The translations under genes were made by a program, and so were the position numbers. Of a stretch of DNA of 64,000 nt, positions 12,901-22,935 are shown one piece after another. The notes beneath the pieces were generated by a model, which saw only the letters and a list, made by a program, of their open reading frames with translations, had not been told where the DNA came from and did no database searches. Source of the DNA: Erodium maritimum (lineage: Eukaryota; Streptophyta; Magnoliopsida; Geraniales; Geraniaceae); NCBI GenBank assembly GCA_963921825.1, contig OY997592.1, positions 25,113,432-25,177,431 of the forward strand, read 5' to 3'. Position 1 is the stretch's first letter. Each line of letters opens with the position of its first letter.

Positions 12901-13250
12901 GCCAAGTACGCATCTGTCGTCCTGAGCGGCAGGGGCTGAGGCTGAGGCTGAGGCTGTGGTCTCCTTGGCCGCCGCGGCAATCTGATCGCCTCTGAGGCAC
13001 AAGGTTTGACGCCATTGACGTTTCTCTGGTCGCTGCAATGAGTCTCAGTGCTTTCACTACCGCTGCTGCAACTAGCTTCACCTGCTGAAAAAGTACCAGA
13101 TAGAGGAACCAGGCGTACTGTGCGTAGAGGAGAGCGATGGGAGGACAAGAAGGCATGGTTTAGGTGATGAGATAAGCAATTTCTGGCGTAAGTAGAAGGA
13201 GCGGAGGAGGAGCAGAGCCTGCGAAGAGCACGGAAGCACGAGTCCATCAT
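6915..13250 (-). CDS. DEG10: Deg/HtrA serine protease, DEG10-like (probable mitochondrial)
   Basis: Predicted ATP-independent serine endopeptidase of the Deg/HtrA family (S1C), probably acting in mitochondrial protein quality control. Eight exons join in frame with GT-AG introns: 13250-12794, 12254-12009, 11923-11728, 11213-10954, 10550-10423, 7795-7592, 7331-7281 and 7121-6915. They give 1749 nt, or 582 aa, close to the roughly 586 aa I recall for Arabidopsis DEGP10. The catalytic triad is visible: His166 in TNAHVVAD, Asp197 in ECDLAIL and Ser275 in [11 protein letters not shown]-type sequence follows from about residue 300 ([20 protein letters not shown]), with a second PDZ-like C-terminal region. 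The N-terminus is rich in Arg and Ser with few acidic residues, as in a mitochondrial presequence. A Pro-Gln run precedes the protease domain. An upstream in-frame ATG at 13283 would add 11 residues; 13250 was chosen because [16 protein letters not shown] resembles a targeting peptide. No disabling change was seen. DEG9/DEG2-type paralogues are less similar. Confidence 0.93.
7571..7590 (-). repeat. CT microsatellite at the exon 6 splice donor
   Basis: In the gene sense, exon 6 ends in CACAG and the intron starts GTCTCTCTCT, continuing as an uninterrupted CT run. The donor GT is therefore part of, or immediately next to, a length-variable microsatellite. The positions after GT depart from the usual GTAAGT consensus. 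Confidence 0.75.
8455..8920. repeat. Two-copy tandem duplication in DEG10 intron 5
   Basis: Copy one (about 8455-8687) and copy two (about 8688-8920) both begin TCCAAATTTTAC and both pass through GAAGAGAGGATTTGAG. They are clearly homologous along their whole length, with scattered substitutions and small indels, so the duplication is not very recent. Confidence 0.8.
9293..9732. mobile_element. Solo LTR (copia- or TRIM-size) in DEG10 intron 5
   Basis: The 440-bp unit starts TGTTACAG and ends TCATAACA, giving perfect 5-bp inverted termini (TGTTA/TAACA). It is flanked by the direct repeat CAATG at 9288-9292 and 9733-9737. Inside is a TATATATA core at about 9549 enclosed by CTCTCTGG and CCAGAGAG, which look like a promoter and a hairpin. 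No internal domain remains, as expected after LTR-LTR recombination. Superfamily is not certain from 440 bp; a copia or TRIM origin is likely by size. Confidence 0.88.
11415..11516. repeat. Two-copy tandem repeat in DEG10 intron 3
   Basis: An AACAAAGGCTGGAGGGAT-type unit ending in ACAATATATGGGCAT occurs twice with a period of about 55 bp. It lies wholly within the intron. Confidence 0.65.
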
Positions 13251-13409
13251 GGCTCTCGCCAATGGCTGCTGCCAGAAAATCAAAAAGGACTTAAAAGAGA
13301 AGAAAGAGGGAAATGTGCGTCTGTGTAGGATATTATCAAGTAGGGCTCGATTCCACTGAAGCCCATTATTTTTGGGGACAATTACATAGCAAATATTAAG
13401 TTCTACTTA
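13251..13409 (-). promoter_or_regulatory. DEG10 5' flank: all remaining native sequence before the MULE
   Basis: Only 159 bp separate the chosen DEG10 start codon from the terminus of a MULE. The 5' UTR, and either the core promoter or what the MULE supplies, must lie here or inside the transposon. I see no clear TATA box in the gene's sense. Confidence 0.45.
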
Positions 13410-13599
13410 GAGGAGAAATCAAATACAAACCATGTCTTAACCTAAAAACTAAAGAACCAATCTAAGTCATTTATTTTAAGAATCGATGGATGAGATGCAA
13501 TTGAGTACAATTGAGTAGTTGACTTGTTGACTGCAAAAAAACAGCATTTTTTAATAAGTGGTAAGAGCTTTTTAGTAAAACTATCATGTTATTTTTTTA

Positions 13600-15108
13600 G
13601 AGGTAAAAACTGTGTGAACCAATCCAAGCCATTCATTTTAAGAATGGATGGATGAGATGCAATTGATTTGTTGACTGCAAAAAAAAACAGCACTTTTTAG
13701 TAAGGGGTAAGGGCTTTTTAGTAAAACCATCATATTTTTTTTTACCAATTCACTAATTTAATTTTTCCCGCTTCGTTTGAACTCCGATTGGCTTCAAACT
13801 TGCGCCATTAGTTTTTTTTTCAAGGGCTTTCTATCAAGATCAGTCATGATTATATTTTGAAGCACGAAAAAAAAATTATTTTCGGGGTTGATTTTTTAAA
13901 AAAAGTTAAGTCTGGGTAATTTTTATCAACACTATACACTGGGTTTATCAACACTATACACTGGATTTATCAACACTATACACTGGATTTATCACCTCAT
14001 TTTCCAGAATCGAACATGATTTTTATCACATCATCACATGTTTTTTTATGAACACTAAGCACTAGTTTTATCAACATTAAACACTATGTTTATCATTAAA
14101 TTACATGTGTTTTATCATCCCATCACATGTTTTTTTATCAACACTAAACTCTAGGTTATCACCCTTATTTCGGGGCTTATTTTTTAAAAAAGTTAAGTCT
14201 GTGTAATTTTTATCAACACTATACAATGGGTTTATCAACACTATACACTAGGTTTATCTACACCGAACACCATTTTTATCACTTCATTTTCCAAAATCGA
14301 ACATGATTTTTATCACATCATCACATGTTTTTTTTATGAACACTAAGCACTAGTTTTATCAACACTAAACACTAAGTAATTACATGTGTTTTTATCATCC
14401 CATCACATGTTTTTTTTATCAACACTAAACTCTAGGTTATCCCCCTTATTTTGGGGCTGATTTTAAAAAAAAAGTTAAGTCTGTGTAATTTTTATCAACA
14501 CTATACACTGGGTTTATCAACATTATACACTGGGTTTATCAACACTATACACTGGGTTTATCAACACTGAACACTAGTTTTATCACCTCATTTTCCAAAA
14601 TCGAACATGATTTTTATTACATCATCACATGTTTTTTTATGAACACTAAGCACTAGTTTTATCAACATTAAACACTATTTAGCACTAGTTTGATACCTCG
14701 ATATAAAAAATTTATTAGTGAAGATTTATCAACACTTAACATTGTTTTTATCACCCCAATATAACTTTTTATTTTCGTGCTTCAAAATATATTCATGACT
14801 GATCTTGATTTGAAGCCCTTGGAAAAAGAAAAATATTGGCGCAAGTTTGAAGCTAATCGGAGTTCAAACGAATCGGAAAATATTAAATTAGTGAATTGAT
14901 TAAGAAAAAAATGGACACTTGTCCACATGGCACCATGCTTTTACAATTATGCCCTTGCTTGTGTGAGAAAGGAAGAAATGGACGTGAGTTTTGGTAGAAT
15001 TGGGATGATGATGTGGCATTATGGTGAATGTTGGATCTAAAGAGTGTATGGCTAGGATTGGTTCACACAGTTTTTAGGATAAGGAGGGTTTCTATTAGAT
15101 TTCTCCTC
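13600..15108. mobile_element. Nested MULE inside the outer MULE
   Basis: Flanked by the perfect 9-bp repeat ATTTTTTTA (13591-13599 and 15109-15117). The right end, read inward, starts GAGGAGAAATC and reaches CCTAAAAACTGTGTGAACC. The left end starts GAGG and then jumps to TAAAAACTGTGTGAACC, so about 30 bp are missing there. Long inverted repeats extend inward to the GTGCTTCAAAATATATTCATG region. Between them lie repeated TTTATCAACACTATACACT-like units. No ORF of note. The A/T-only TSD is less informative than a complex one. Confidence 0.75.
13925..14760. repeat. Iterated TTTATCAACAC motif array, inner MULE
   Basis: A short motif (TTTATCAACACTATACACTG and variants such as TTTTATCACATCATCACATG) recurs more than twenty times with irregular spacing. 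Larger blocks of about 250 bp are also partly duplicated (around 13910, 14190 and 14480). Confidence 0.85.
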
Positions 15109-15289
15109 ATTTTTTTAATCAATTCACTAATTTAATTTTTCCCGCTTCGTTTGAACTCCGATTGGCTTCAAACTTGCGCCATTAGTTTTGTTTTTTTAAG
15201 GGCTTTAAATCAAGATCAGTCATGAATATATTTTGAAGCACGAAAAAAAAATTATTTCGTTGTTGATTTTTTTTATAAAAAAATCTGGG

Positions 15290-15815
15290 TAATTTTTATC
15301 AACACTTTGCTATGGATTTATCAACACTTTTACACTGGTTTTATCAACACTTTACACTGCTTTTATCACCTCATTTTTCAAAACTGATCATGTTTTTATC
15401 ACCTCATCGCGTGCTTTTTATGAACACTAGTTTTATCAACACTAAACACTAGGTTTATCATTCAATTACATGTGTTTTATCATCCCCATTACATGGTTTT
15501 TTTGAAGCACGAATTTTTTTTATTTCGGGGCTGGCTTTTAAAGAAATTATATCTGTCTAATTTTTATCAACACTTTGCTCTGATTTTATCAACACTTTAC
15601 ACTGGTTTTATCAACACTCTACACTGGTTTTATCACCCCAGTCTCCAAAAGTGATCATGATTAGTTTATCACACTTATTATCAAAATTGAACATGGTTTT
15701 TATCACCTCAGTACATGTTTTTATCAACATTTAGCACTAGTTTGATACCTCCGATATAAAACATTTATTAGTGAAGATTTATCAACACTCAACATTTTTT
15801 TATCACTCCGATATA
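15290..15815. repeat. Iterated TTTATCAACAC motif array, outer MULE
   Basis: The same class of motif as in the nested element, in an independent, diverged array. Units include TTTATCAACACTTTACACTG and TTTTATCACCTCA. Confidence 0.8.
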
Positions 15816-16170
15816 CCTTTTTATTTTCGTGCTTCAAAATATATTCATGATTGATCTTGATTTAAAGCCCTTAAAAAAATAAAAATATTGGCACAAGTTT
15901 GAAGCTAATCGGAGTTCAAACGAATCGGGAAATATTAAATTAGTGAATTGGTGAAGAAAAAAAATGGACACTTGTTCACATGGCACCATGCTTTTACAAT
16001 TATGCCCTTGCTTGTGTGAGAAAGGATGAAAGTGGCGTGAGTTTGGGTGAAATTGGGGTGATGATGTGGCATCATGGAGAATGTTAGATGTTAGGTGTGT
16101 GTGGCTAGGATTGGTTCTCTAGTTTTTAGGTTAAGAGTGGTTTGTAGCCGATTTCACCTCCTTCTGCTTA

Positions 16171-17956
16171 TATTAATAATAATAGGTTTTTCAAGGGTCT
16201 CTACAATTTTGATAGCCGCCGGCCTCTTTTCCTTTCTTTCCTTTCCTCCTCTAGAACCATCTCTTTGCCGTCTATGCTTTTGGTCGTCGAAGTTTCAATT
16301 GGATCTAAGAATGGTGGAGCGTTTCTTTTCTCTGTTGGCTTCGTCTTTCGCGAGCTCTTGAAGCTGGTTCGTTGTCGTGTGCTTCGTCGACAAGTGTTCA
16401 GGTGTTTCGAACCTATGTTGGCCTTCGTTGTCGATCCGTTGTCGGCCTGTTTGGGTGTTCACGGTCGTGGGTTTCGAACTCCGGTGGTGGGGTGTGCTCT
16501 AGATCCGGCCACGTGGCCAGAGATCAGGGTAGGTGCTACTGTTCGTGGGATTCAATTCGTTTTTCGTTGGCTTCGTTTCGTTTGTTTTTAGCGGTGTTCT
16601 TTTCTTTTTATTTTTCAAGTTTCTATTTCGTTTTTAGTCGTTAAGTTTTTAATTTGTTTCGGTTTGGGTTTATTCCCAAATAACTGCCTTATTGTAGGTT
16701 GGTGTGCACTAGATTGCACCTTTGGTTCTCTAGTTGCACTTTAGTGTGCCCGTTATGTGGCACGGTTTGGCGTGCACTTTATTGCACTTTTGACGTGCAC
16801 GTCTGAAGCACGTGCTTGGATCCAGAGTAACGAATCCTGGTGTTTTGACGGGCGGGCCCTACTACTGGTTGACTGTGATCCCTGTGTCCGGGAGCTACTG
16901 GCTTTGGATCGCATGCAACTATGGGCTCACACGAGGGGTCTGCCATCTCTGGTAGGACGAAGGCGACATGGATGTCTATTGGGGACACTTTGAGGTACAT
17001 GTGTGGAAGTCCCAAGCGATTAGTGGGGAATGTGTTGGGGAGGCACTATTTAGGATCGTTTCTAGCACCTCATCGAGGTCCACTCAGGCAGGGAATGGTA
17101 CTTCGCTTAAAGGAATTTCCGGACCCGGTAAAGATAGAGTTGACTTATACCAAACTCCCGAGCTTTTGCTTCATTTGTGGGAGGCTTGGGTACATCATCA
17201 AGGACTGCACGTGGGAGGTCTGAGGCAGCCCGAGGTATGATTCCTCCCTTTTAGAGTATCAGAGGGACAAGAAGGCGAAGCCGTATGCAACGGACTGGAG
17301 TGAGTCCCCACAGCCACCTGCCTTGTCAAGCGCCGGGATTGCTTCCCTGGGCACTATACCTAAGGGCTCCTCATCTGTGGGAAGGAGCCCCAATGTTTTC
17401 TCGAGCATTATACCTACTCGTATGGTGTCTCGGGTTGACACCCAGTCTAGGAAAGACACCCCAGGCTGAAAAAATTTGGTGACCGGCCAGTTCTCTAGTG
17501 GTCGGGTCATTGAAGTTCCAGCGCCCATTTCTTCTAAGCCTAAGGATGCTGGAGAGGCATCCACTGGAGGCACTAAGAGGTTGGCGGTTGGCGCACCTCG
17601 GGATGATCAGGTAAGGACGGGTAAGCAGCCCCTCCAGGAGGAATGTCAGATCGCCCAAGCTTCAAGGACTGGCCTTGGGAGGGGTTCCTGGTCGATGCTT
17701 TGCCTCCCACCATTACTGTTGAAGTCCTTGGCCATTCTTCGGAGCAGTAATTTCAGTATCACCTTCTCATCCCCCGTCTTCTTACCTTGCCTATATAGCA
17801 TCCCAATACTGTCTGTGATGGTTATAGTAGTATAAGGATCAGTGAACCATCTGTTCTTTATTCTGTCCTTTGGTGGTCAGGGAGATTGTTCCATGTCGCA
17901 CAGTATTGTAGTTGCTTCTAATTTATAATATTGCACCTTTTCAGTAAAAAAAAAAA
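16171..17956 (+). mobile_element. LINE-type remnant with ORF1 only
   Basis: A non-LTR element remnant ending in an 11-base A-run (17946-17956). It contains a gag-like ORF1 (next entry) and no detectable reverse transcriptase. Sequence upstream of about 16750 looks like a G/T-rich leader with short chance ORFs. Confidence 0.65.
16757..17223 (+). pseudogene. Broken LINE ORF1: DUF4283-like plus zf-CCHC_4
   Basis: An RNA-binding gag-like protein of plant LINEs. The first frame (from 16757) contains NESWCFDGRALLLVD and MQLWAHTRGLPSL, typical of DUF4283. A frame change near 16950 leads into a second frame with FPDPVKIELTYTKLPSFCF and the knuckle CFICGRLGYIIKDC. The usual His of this CX2CX4HX4C knuckle is Tyr here, so zinc binding would fail. 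At least one frameshift and the lost His make it a pseudogene. Confidence 0.75.
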
Positions 17957-19249
17957 CTAGAGAAGATATCGGATAAAAACTCACTAGTACTAAAGGTATT
18001 TCAAAAAAAACAAATACTTTTTATTCTTCTAGGGTTTTCTCTATTTTAGTCGTTCTTATTTGCTCGTGTGTGCTACAGCCACCTTCGATAACACTCAGCA
18101 AGCATTTTCCACATACATCATCTCTTAGCTCCACCAATGGCCCCCCCACCTCGACGATCCGCATGTCGATCTCTCAATCTGAGAAAGTTGACTTATGACG
18201 AGTCCTTAGGTGACTGTGGTTTCTCAGCCCGAGATTGTCCCTCATAATCTTGTTTCATCGTCTCCCACCATGCCTCTAGCACGCACCCTGAAATTTATAA
18301 AGTCGGAGCGGCTCCAGGGGAAAAGAGACCTTTGAACCTCCCCCCTCTCCATACTCGTCCCAGATCGATCCGATAGGAGCATAACCTCCATCCCAACCGC
18401 ACCCCATAGAGGGATCGATCACCGGACCCCTAACCGCCAACCGATGCCATTGTTGCCACTCAAAGAGGTAACTGAAGCCCAAACCTCTGTAGTTGATCCT
18501 GGTCTGCAGCGGGCATCTTCTAGCTTTACCACCTTCCATGGCTAGGGAGGTCTGCTTTTCCTACCAAGGCGCAATTGGTTGGCTCACCTGGGTGAGCATA
18601 AGATAACCCGAACCACCCTGGCCCTAGAGTTCCAACCCCCACCCTACCTCAGGTGGGGAAGTTTGTGAAATGAGGAAGTAGTCTTTAACTTGTCGTTGAC
18701 CGGGAAGGTGACACAAGGGTCCTTGTCAAAAGGACCTGAACGTCGCGGGGGTTTTCTCGTACATTTGATGCCTTTGTTGCACCATTCTAAAAAATAGTAG
18801 AATATCATACGTAAAATCCAATGGTCGAACCCTCATCCCATACCGGGGCCTGTCACCCAGCCCTGCCTTACCCCAATATCGATATAGGATCTCTTACCTA
18901 TAGCACCATCATTAGTAGGAACGGGATATGGTGTTCATTCCTTTCAACTGTTCTCCTAGTGGGGGATGGGATCCAGGACCTAGAGAGGTAGAGGCAATAC
19001 AAGACCTCTACCTAACTAGGGGCCCTATCTAGCTGGCGCAACATCCTTAGAAGCTTCTAAGACCATTCACGGCGCTCTAACGGGAGCTCAGCTCGGACCA
19101 TTACTATTGCGTCCACCTCTACTGCTACCTCTTCCTTCAATGCCACTCTCGTCTGACCATCTCTGCATCCGCTCACACCTCAGTGGAAGCATGATCCAAG
19201 ATTCGACGATCAGCTTGTGATGCACCAAATCGGCTGCATCTTTGGGGTG
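17957..19249 (+). other. Degenerate repeat-derived DNA, left of the solo LTR (LINE-like)
   Basis: No intact ORF. It joins to 22603 when the solo LTR and one GGGTG copy are removed. The joined sequence ends at about 22935 in an A-rich tail, which suggests an old LINE. No domain could be confirmed. Confidence 0.35.
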
Positions 19250-20984
19250 TGTAATAACCACTCCCGGTCAACGCCAGTCAAACCTGCGAAAAACAGGAAA
19301 ATTTAAATTTTTTGGACATGTACTTAAATGAACCTAAATTTGACCCCGAGGGTCATACCGGACGTAAGTTGACCCCGATATCGACCAAAGTGAGTTCCGG
19401 GGGACTCAGGGCAACTTTCTGATCAATTTGGGAAAAATTGACTTTTCGCTGGAAAAGTCAACCGGGCGATGTTTTGGTCCATTCGAGGACCATTTCGGAT
19501 CCAAAAAGCTTAGTCATCGTCGCGGCGGCCTTAGTTGAGCCGTTTCCCAGTAGCCCGTGAAGTTTCGTAATTTCTTGGAAAAAGTGCCCGTTCGGGGCCC
19601 GAAACGTCCGAATTTCGCGAATCTGATTGGAAAATATCTAGAAGATATTTTCAAAAGGGGTGGGACCCACTTGCCACATGTCACCAATGTGGTGGTGTTA
19701 GGTTTATTGAACAAAACAAAAGATAAGACATTAATGTTAGTTTTGTAATTAAGTTTAAAGTTGTTATTTTTAAAACAAAATATAAAGGGAAAGAAGAGTA
19801 AGTCTCGGCCATAGTTTGAAAATTAGGAATTGTTAGAGAGAGAAAGTGAGTTAGAAGAAGAGAGAAAAGGAGAGAAGAAAAGAGAAGGTTTGGTTAGAGT
19901 TTTGCCTCCTCTCGTTCATCAAACCGTTGGATCGTCTCAAAGATAGAAGAATCGAGTTCACACCGTCATTCTCTACGGTGAGCATCTAACCGATTTTCGT
20001 TTTGGTACGTTTCAATTTTAGGGTTTGAGTTTAAACGGTTTGATTATGGTTGGGTTTTGGTTAGAATTGGTTTGAAGATGAATGGTTGAGGTTTGGGGTT
20101 CGTTAGGAACGTTTTGGGGCAAAAAGGGAATTTTGCCATTGTGGCCGTGTGGGGCCCACATGCCCGGGTATCGGGTTTTCGTGTTCGGGTGGTTTAGGAC
20201 GTTCTCCAAGTCGTTAATCCACACCCGGATCGAAATTTGGAATTAAATTGTGAAAGTTGTAATTATCGGGTTTAGAAACTTTAAACGTCAATTAATTGAC
20301 TCGGAAGTCGGAATTCGATTCCGTCAAGTGCATTGGGACCCTTGAATTATTCTAAGACAGTAGAAACGAAAACGGGAATTTTTGGAGCCCCGGAAGGGCA
20401 CTTCCAAAACCCGGGCAGATTCGCCATGTCGGGCGAATCGGGCCTTTACGGGTCCAATATCGACAATGTCGAGTAATTGGGGAGTTTAGGAGTGATCGAC
20501 ATTGTCGGGGTTACTTTTGGGCGTCAGGTTTATTAAAATTCAGCATTATGCATGCAAGCTTAAAAGCGTTTAAAATTGTGTTCTTTTAGATCGTGTCGCT
20601 GACAGAGGAAAGGGAAAGCTAGGCGAGTGACCGAGATCACGTTGGAGCTTGATTGTGCGCTTTTGGAGAAAGCATACGAGGTAGGGAAAAGTAGCCGGAT
20701 CTCGGCCCTGATTAGGGAAAGTTAATAGTAGAATTGCATGTGACACCGGTGTGTCGTGGGTTGAGTAGAATTATTTAATTATTAGAAAAGCATGATACGG
20801 GATTGTAGCGTTTAAGAGAAAAGCATGTGACACTTAGTAGTGTCGTAGGAACAGAGAACTTAGCGATAATTGAATTACTGGAGGCATATGACCATGCCCG
20901 GAGGTTGTTTGTGAAACTAGTAATCTTAGGACTGTTAGAGGCATCGAGTATGCCGGAGGTTGTTGTGCGTTATTATTGTTGAGT

Positions 20985-21660
20985 TTGGGTAGCCTTGAGA
21001 GCCCGCGTTATTTATTGTTGAGTTTGGGTGGCCATGAGAGCCCGCATTTAATTGTTGGTGTCTTGGGTGGCCATGAGAGCCCGTGTATTTAAATTGGTGT
21101 CTTGGGTGGCCATGAGAGCCCGTATTTAATTGTTGGTGTCTTGGGTGGCCATGAGAGCCCGTGTATTTAAATTGGTGTCTTGGGTGGCCATGAGAGCCCG
21201 TATTTAATTGTTGGTGTCTTGGGTGGCCATGAGAGCCCGTGTATTTAAATTGGTGTCCTGGGTGGCCATGAGAGCCCGTATTTAATTGTTGGTGTCTTGG
21301 GTGGCCATGAGAGCCCGTGTATTTAAATTGGTGTCTTGGGTGGCCATGAGTGCCCGCGTCTTACTGTTGATGTTTTGGGGTGGCCGTGAGTGCCGTGGGG
21401 TTGTTGAACCCGAGTCTTGACCGTTGGTGTGTTTTGAGGTGGCAGTGAGTGCCGTGGGGTTGTTGAACCCGAGTCTTGACCGTTGGTGTGTCTTGAGTGG
21501 CAGTGAGTGCCGTGGGGTTGTTGAACCCGAGTCTTGACCGTTGGTGTGTCTTGAGTGGCAGTGAGTGCCCGTGGGGTTGTTGAACCCGAGTCTTGACTGT
21601 TGAGGTGTCTTGAGTGGCCTTGAGTGCCTGTGTGATTGAACTTGCCTGTGATTGTGATTG
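20985..21660 (+). repeat. GGTGGCCATGAGAGCCCGT minisatellite and derivatives in the solo LTR
   Basis: Units of about 38-40 bp contain GGTGGCCATGAGAGCCCGT followed by T-rich spacers of two alternating types. After 21360 they pass into longer units of about 60 bp with GTGGCAGTGAGTGCCGTGG. Related units occur at 37590-37790 and, inverted, at 50250-50460, so this array is shared by the family. Confidence 0.88.
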
Positions 21661-21677
21661 TGGTAACCTGAAGTTGT

Positions 21678-22013
21678 GAGTTCTAAAGGTCGACGGCCTG
21701 ATCCGACTTAGTGTCGATGAATTGCGAGTTCTAAAGGTCGACAGCCTGATCCGACTTAGTGTCGATGAATTGCGAGTTCTAAAGGTCGACAGCCTGATCC
21801 GACTTAGTGTCGATGAATTGCGAGTTCTAAAGGTCGACAGCCTGATCCGACTTAGTGTCGATGAATTGCGAGTTCTAAAGGTCGACAGCCTGATCCGACT
21901 TAGTGTCGATGAATTGCGAGTTCTAAAGGTCGACAGCCTGATCCGACTTAGTGTCGATGAATTGCGAGTTCGAAAGGTCGACAGCCTGATCCGACTTCGT
22001 GTCGAGGAATTGC
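21678..22013 (+). repeat. Seven-copy 48-bp minisatellite in the solo LTR
   Basis: Exactly seven 48-bp units start GAGTTCTAAAGGTCGAC; the middle ones are identical or nearly so. Because 48 is a multiple of three, one frame stays open and reads RVLKVDSLIRLSVDEL repeated. No start context or domain supports a real protein. Confidence 0.93.
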
Positions 22014-22602
22014 GATAGGTCGAACCCTGACCTGATTGAGATTGGTTACTGAGCAGCTGGTGTGCGATCCTTTGTGATCTTGTTTGGCGTTGTGTAGTCT
22101 TTCTGTCGTGTCCTTGGAGGAGGTCGTCGATAGTTGTGTTGGGTCTACATTACTTTATCGAGCGTTGAGTCTGTCGAGGAAAGTAACGGGTTGAGGGTCA
22201 GTTAGGTACTTGAGTTGGGGACTGTAGTCCGGGTGTTGGGTTTGGTTTTAGTGTTACTGGCTTTTCTGTTAATTATGTCGTAGTCAGTCTGTTATCCGTG
22301 GTGGTGAGCGAACGCTCACCCCTAGCTGCTTTTCCTACAGGTACTGTTCGTGGGACGGACTAGGTGAGCTCTCGAAGCTTGTGGAGCTAGGAGCGGAGTT
22401 CGGGTTTTGTCTTTTGAGTCTAGCGACGGATACCGTGTACTTTTGTCCACTTGTTGGGACGTGTTTTAAACTGTAATTATTATTTTGTTGAACTAAATTG
22501 GCATTTTAAGTGATTTAACGAAAACAGGTTTCAAGTGTTTTTATGTTTTTAAAACGTTCGCGTCCCGAGTTCGATTTACTGAAATTGGGGCGTGACAGGG
22601 TG

Positions 22603-22935
22603 TCTATAAGGAGCCACACCCTGGCCTTTGTGAATCAGATACATTATGATTCCCATTATCCTTCTTTCCCTAGCATACTCCTTGATCGACCGTTGTGACA
22701 TACGATATCGATCAAGTCGAGACGGTGAAAGCTTCATGTAATTGCAACGCTAAGCATAGTTGGAATAGGGAAGCACCCCTAGCATCTCCCTGGATTTAAC
22801 CGGGTACTTAGGTATATGATTAGTGTTTCGGCGGTCACTAAAACTGTATCTCATCCTTTTCATTAGCTATCAGTATTGTATGGTCTTTCCGACCACTTTC
22901 TTTCCATATCGATAAAAATTCTCATTCGTATGCTA
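22603..22935 (+). other. Degenerate LINE-like DNA, right of the solo LTR
   Basis: Continuation of 17957-19249 after the solo LTR. It ends in a short A-run (22929-22935) consistent with a LINE 3' end. No ORF. Confidence 0.35.

Larger units (their letters stand above)
13410..16161. mobile_element. Non-autonomous MULE (outer) with diverged 9-bp TSD
   Basis: Flanking repeats TTCTACTTA (13401-13409) and TTCTGCTTA (16162-16170) match at 8 of 9 positions, the Mutator TSD length. Terminal inverted repeats are long and diverged. The left end starts GAGGAGAAATC and passes CTTAACCTAAAAACTA. The right end, read inward, starts GGAGGTGAAATC and passes CTTAACCTAAAAACTA. The interior is non-coding A+T-rich DNA with many TTTATCAACAC-type motifs. 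A related MULE (13600-15108) is inserted near its left end. Similar termini occur at 22936 and 61987. Confidence 0.85.
19250..22597 (+). mobile_element. Complete solo LTR of a Ty3/gypsy (Tekay/Del-like) element
   Basis: The 3348-bp unit starts TGTAATAACC and ends GGGGCGTGACA. It is flanked by the perfect 5-bp repeat GGGTG (19245-19249 and 22598-22602). The start and end match the LTRs of the minus-strand element at 44134-52274, fixing the family. No internal domain remains. It contains two tandem arrays, a hairpin-forming GTGAGCGAACGCTCAC and the CTTTTCCTACAGGTAC segment (about 22302-22343). The insertion is in degenerate LINE-like DNA. Confidence 0.93.

Noticed and set aside
12522-12995. 157-aa plus-strand ORF
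   Set aside because: It is antisense to DEG10 exon 1 and intron 1, which fit a conserved protein on the other strand.
13251-13283. Upstream ATG of DEG10 (593-aa version)
   Set aside because: Not excluded, but the 11 extra residues are unlike the targeting-peptide start beginning at 13250; kept only as an alternative.
18276-18539. 87-aa minus-strand ORF in the degenerate LINE-like region
   Set aside because: No domain, and the surrounding sequence is decayed repeat.
21678-22013. CRISPR-like array
   Set aside because: Units are contiguous 48-bp repeats without unique spacers, inside a plant LTR.
21722-22018. Gene for a 98-aa repeat protein
   Set aside because: The frame is open only because the repeat unit is a multiple of three, and it lies wholly in a solo LTR.
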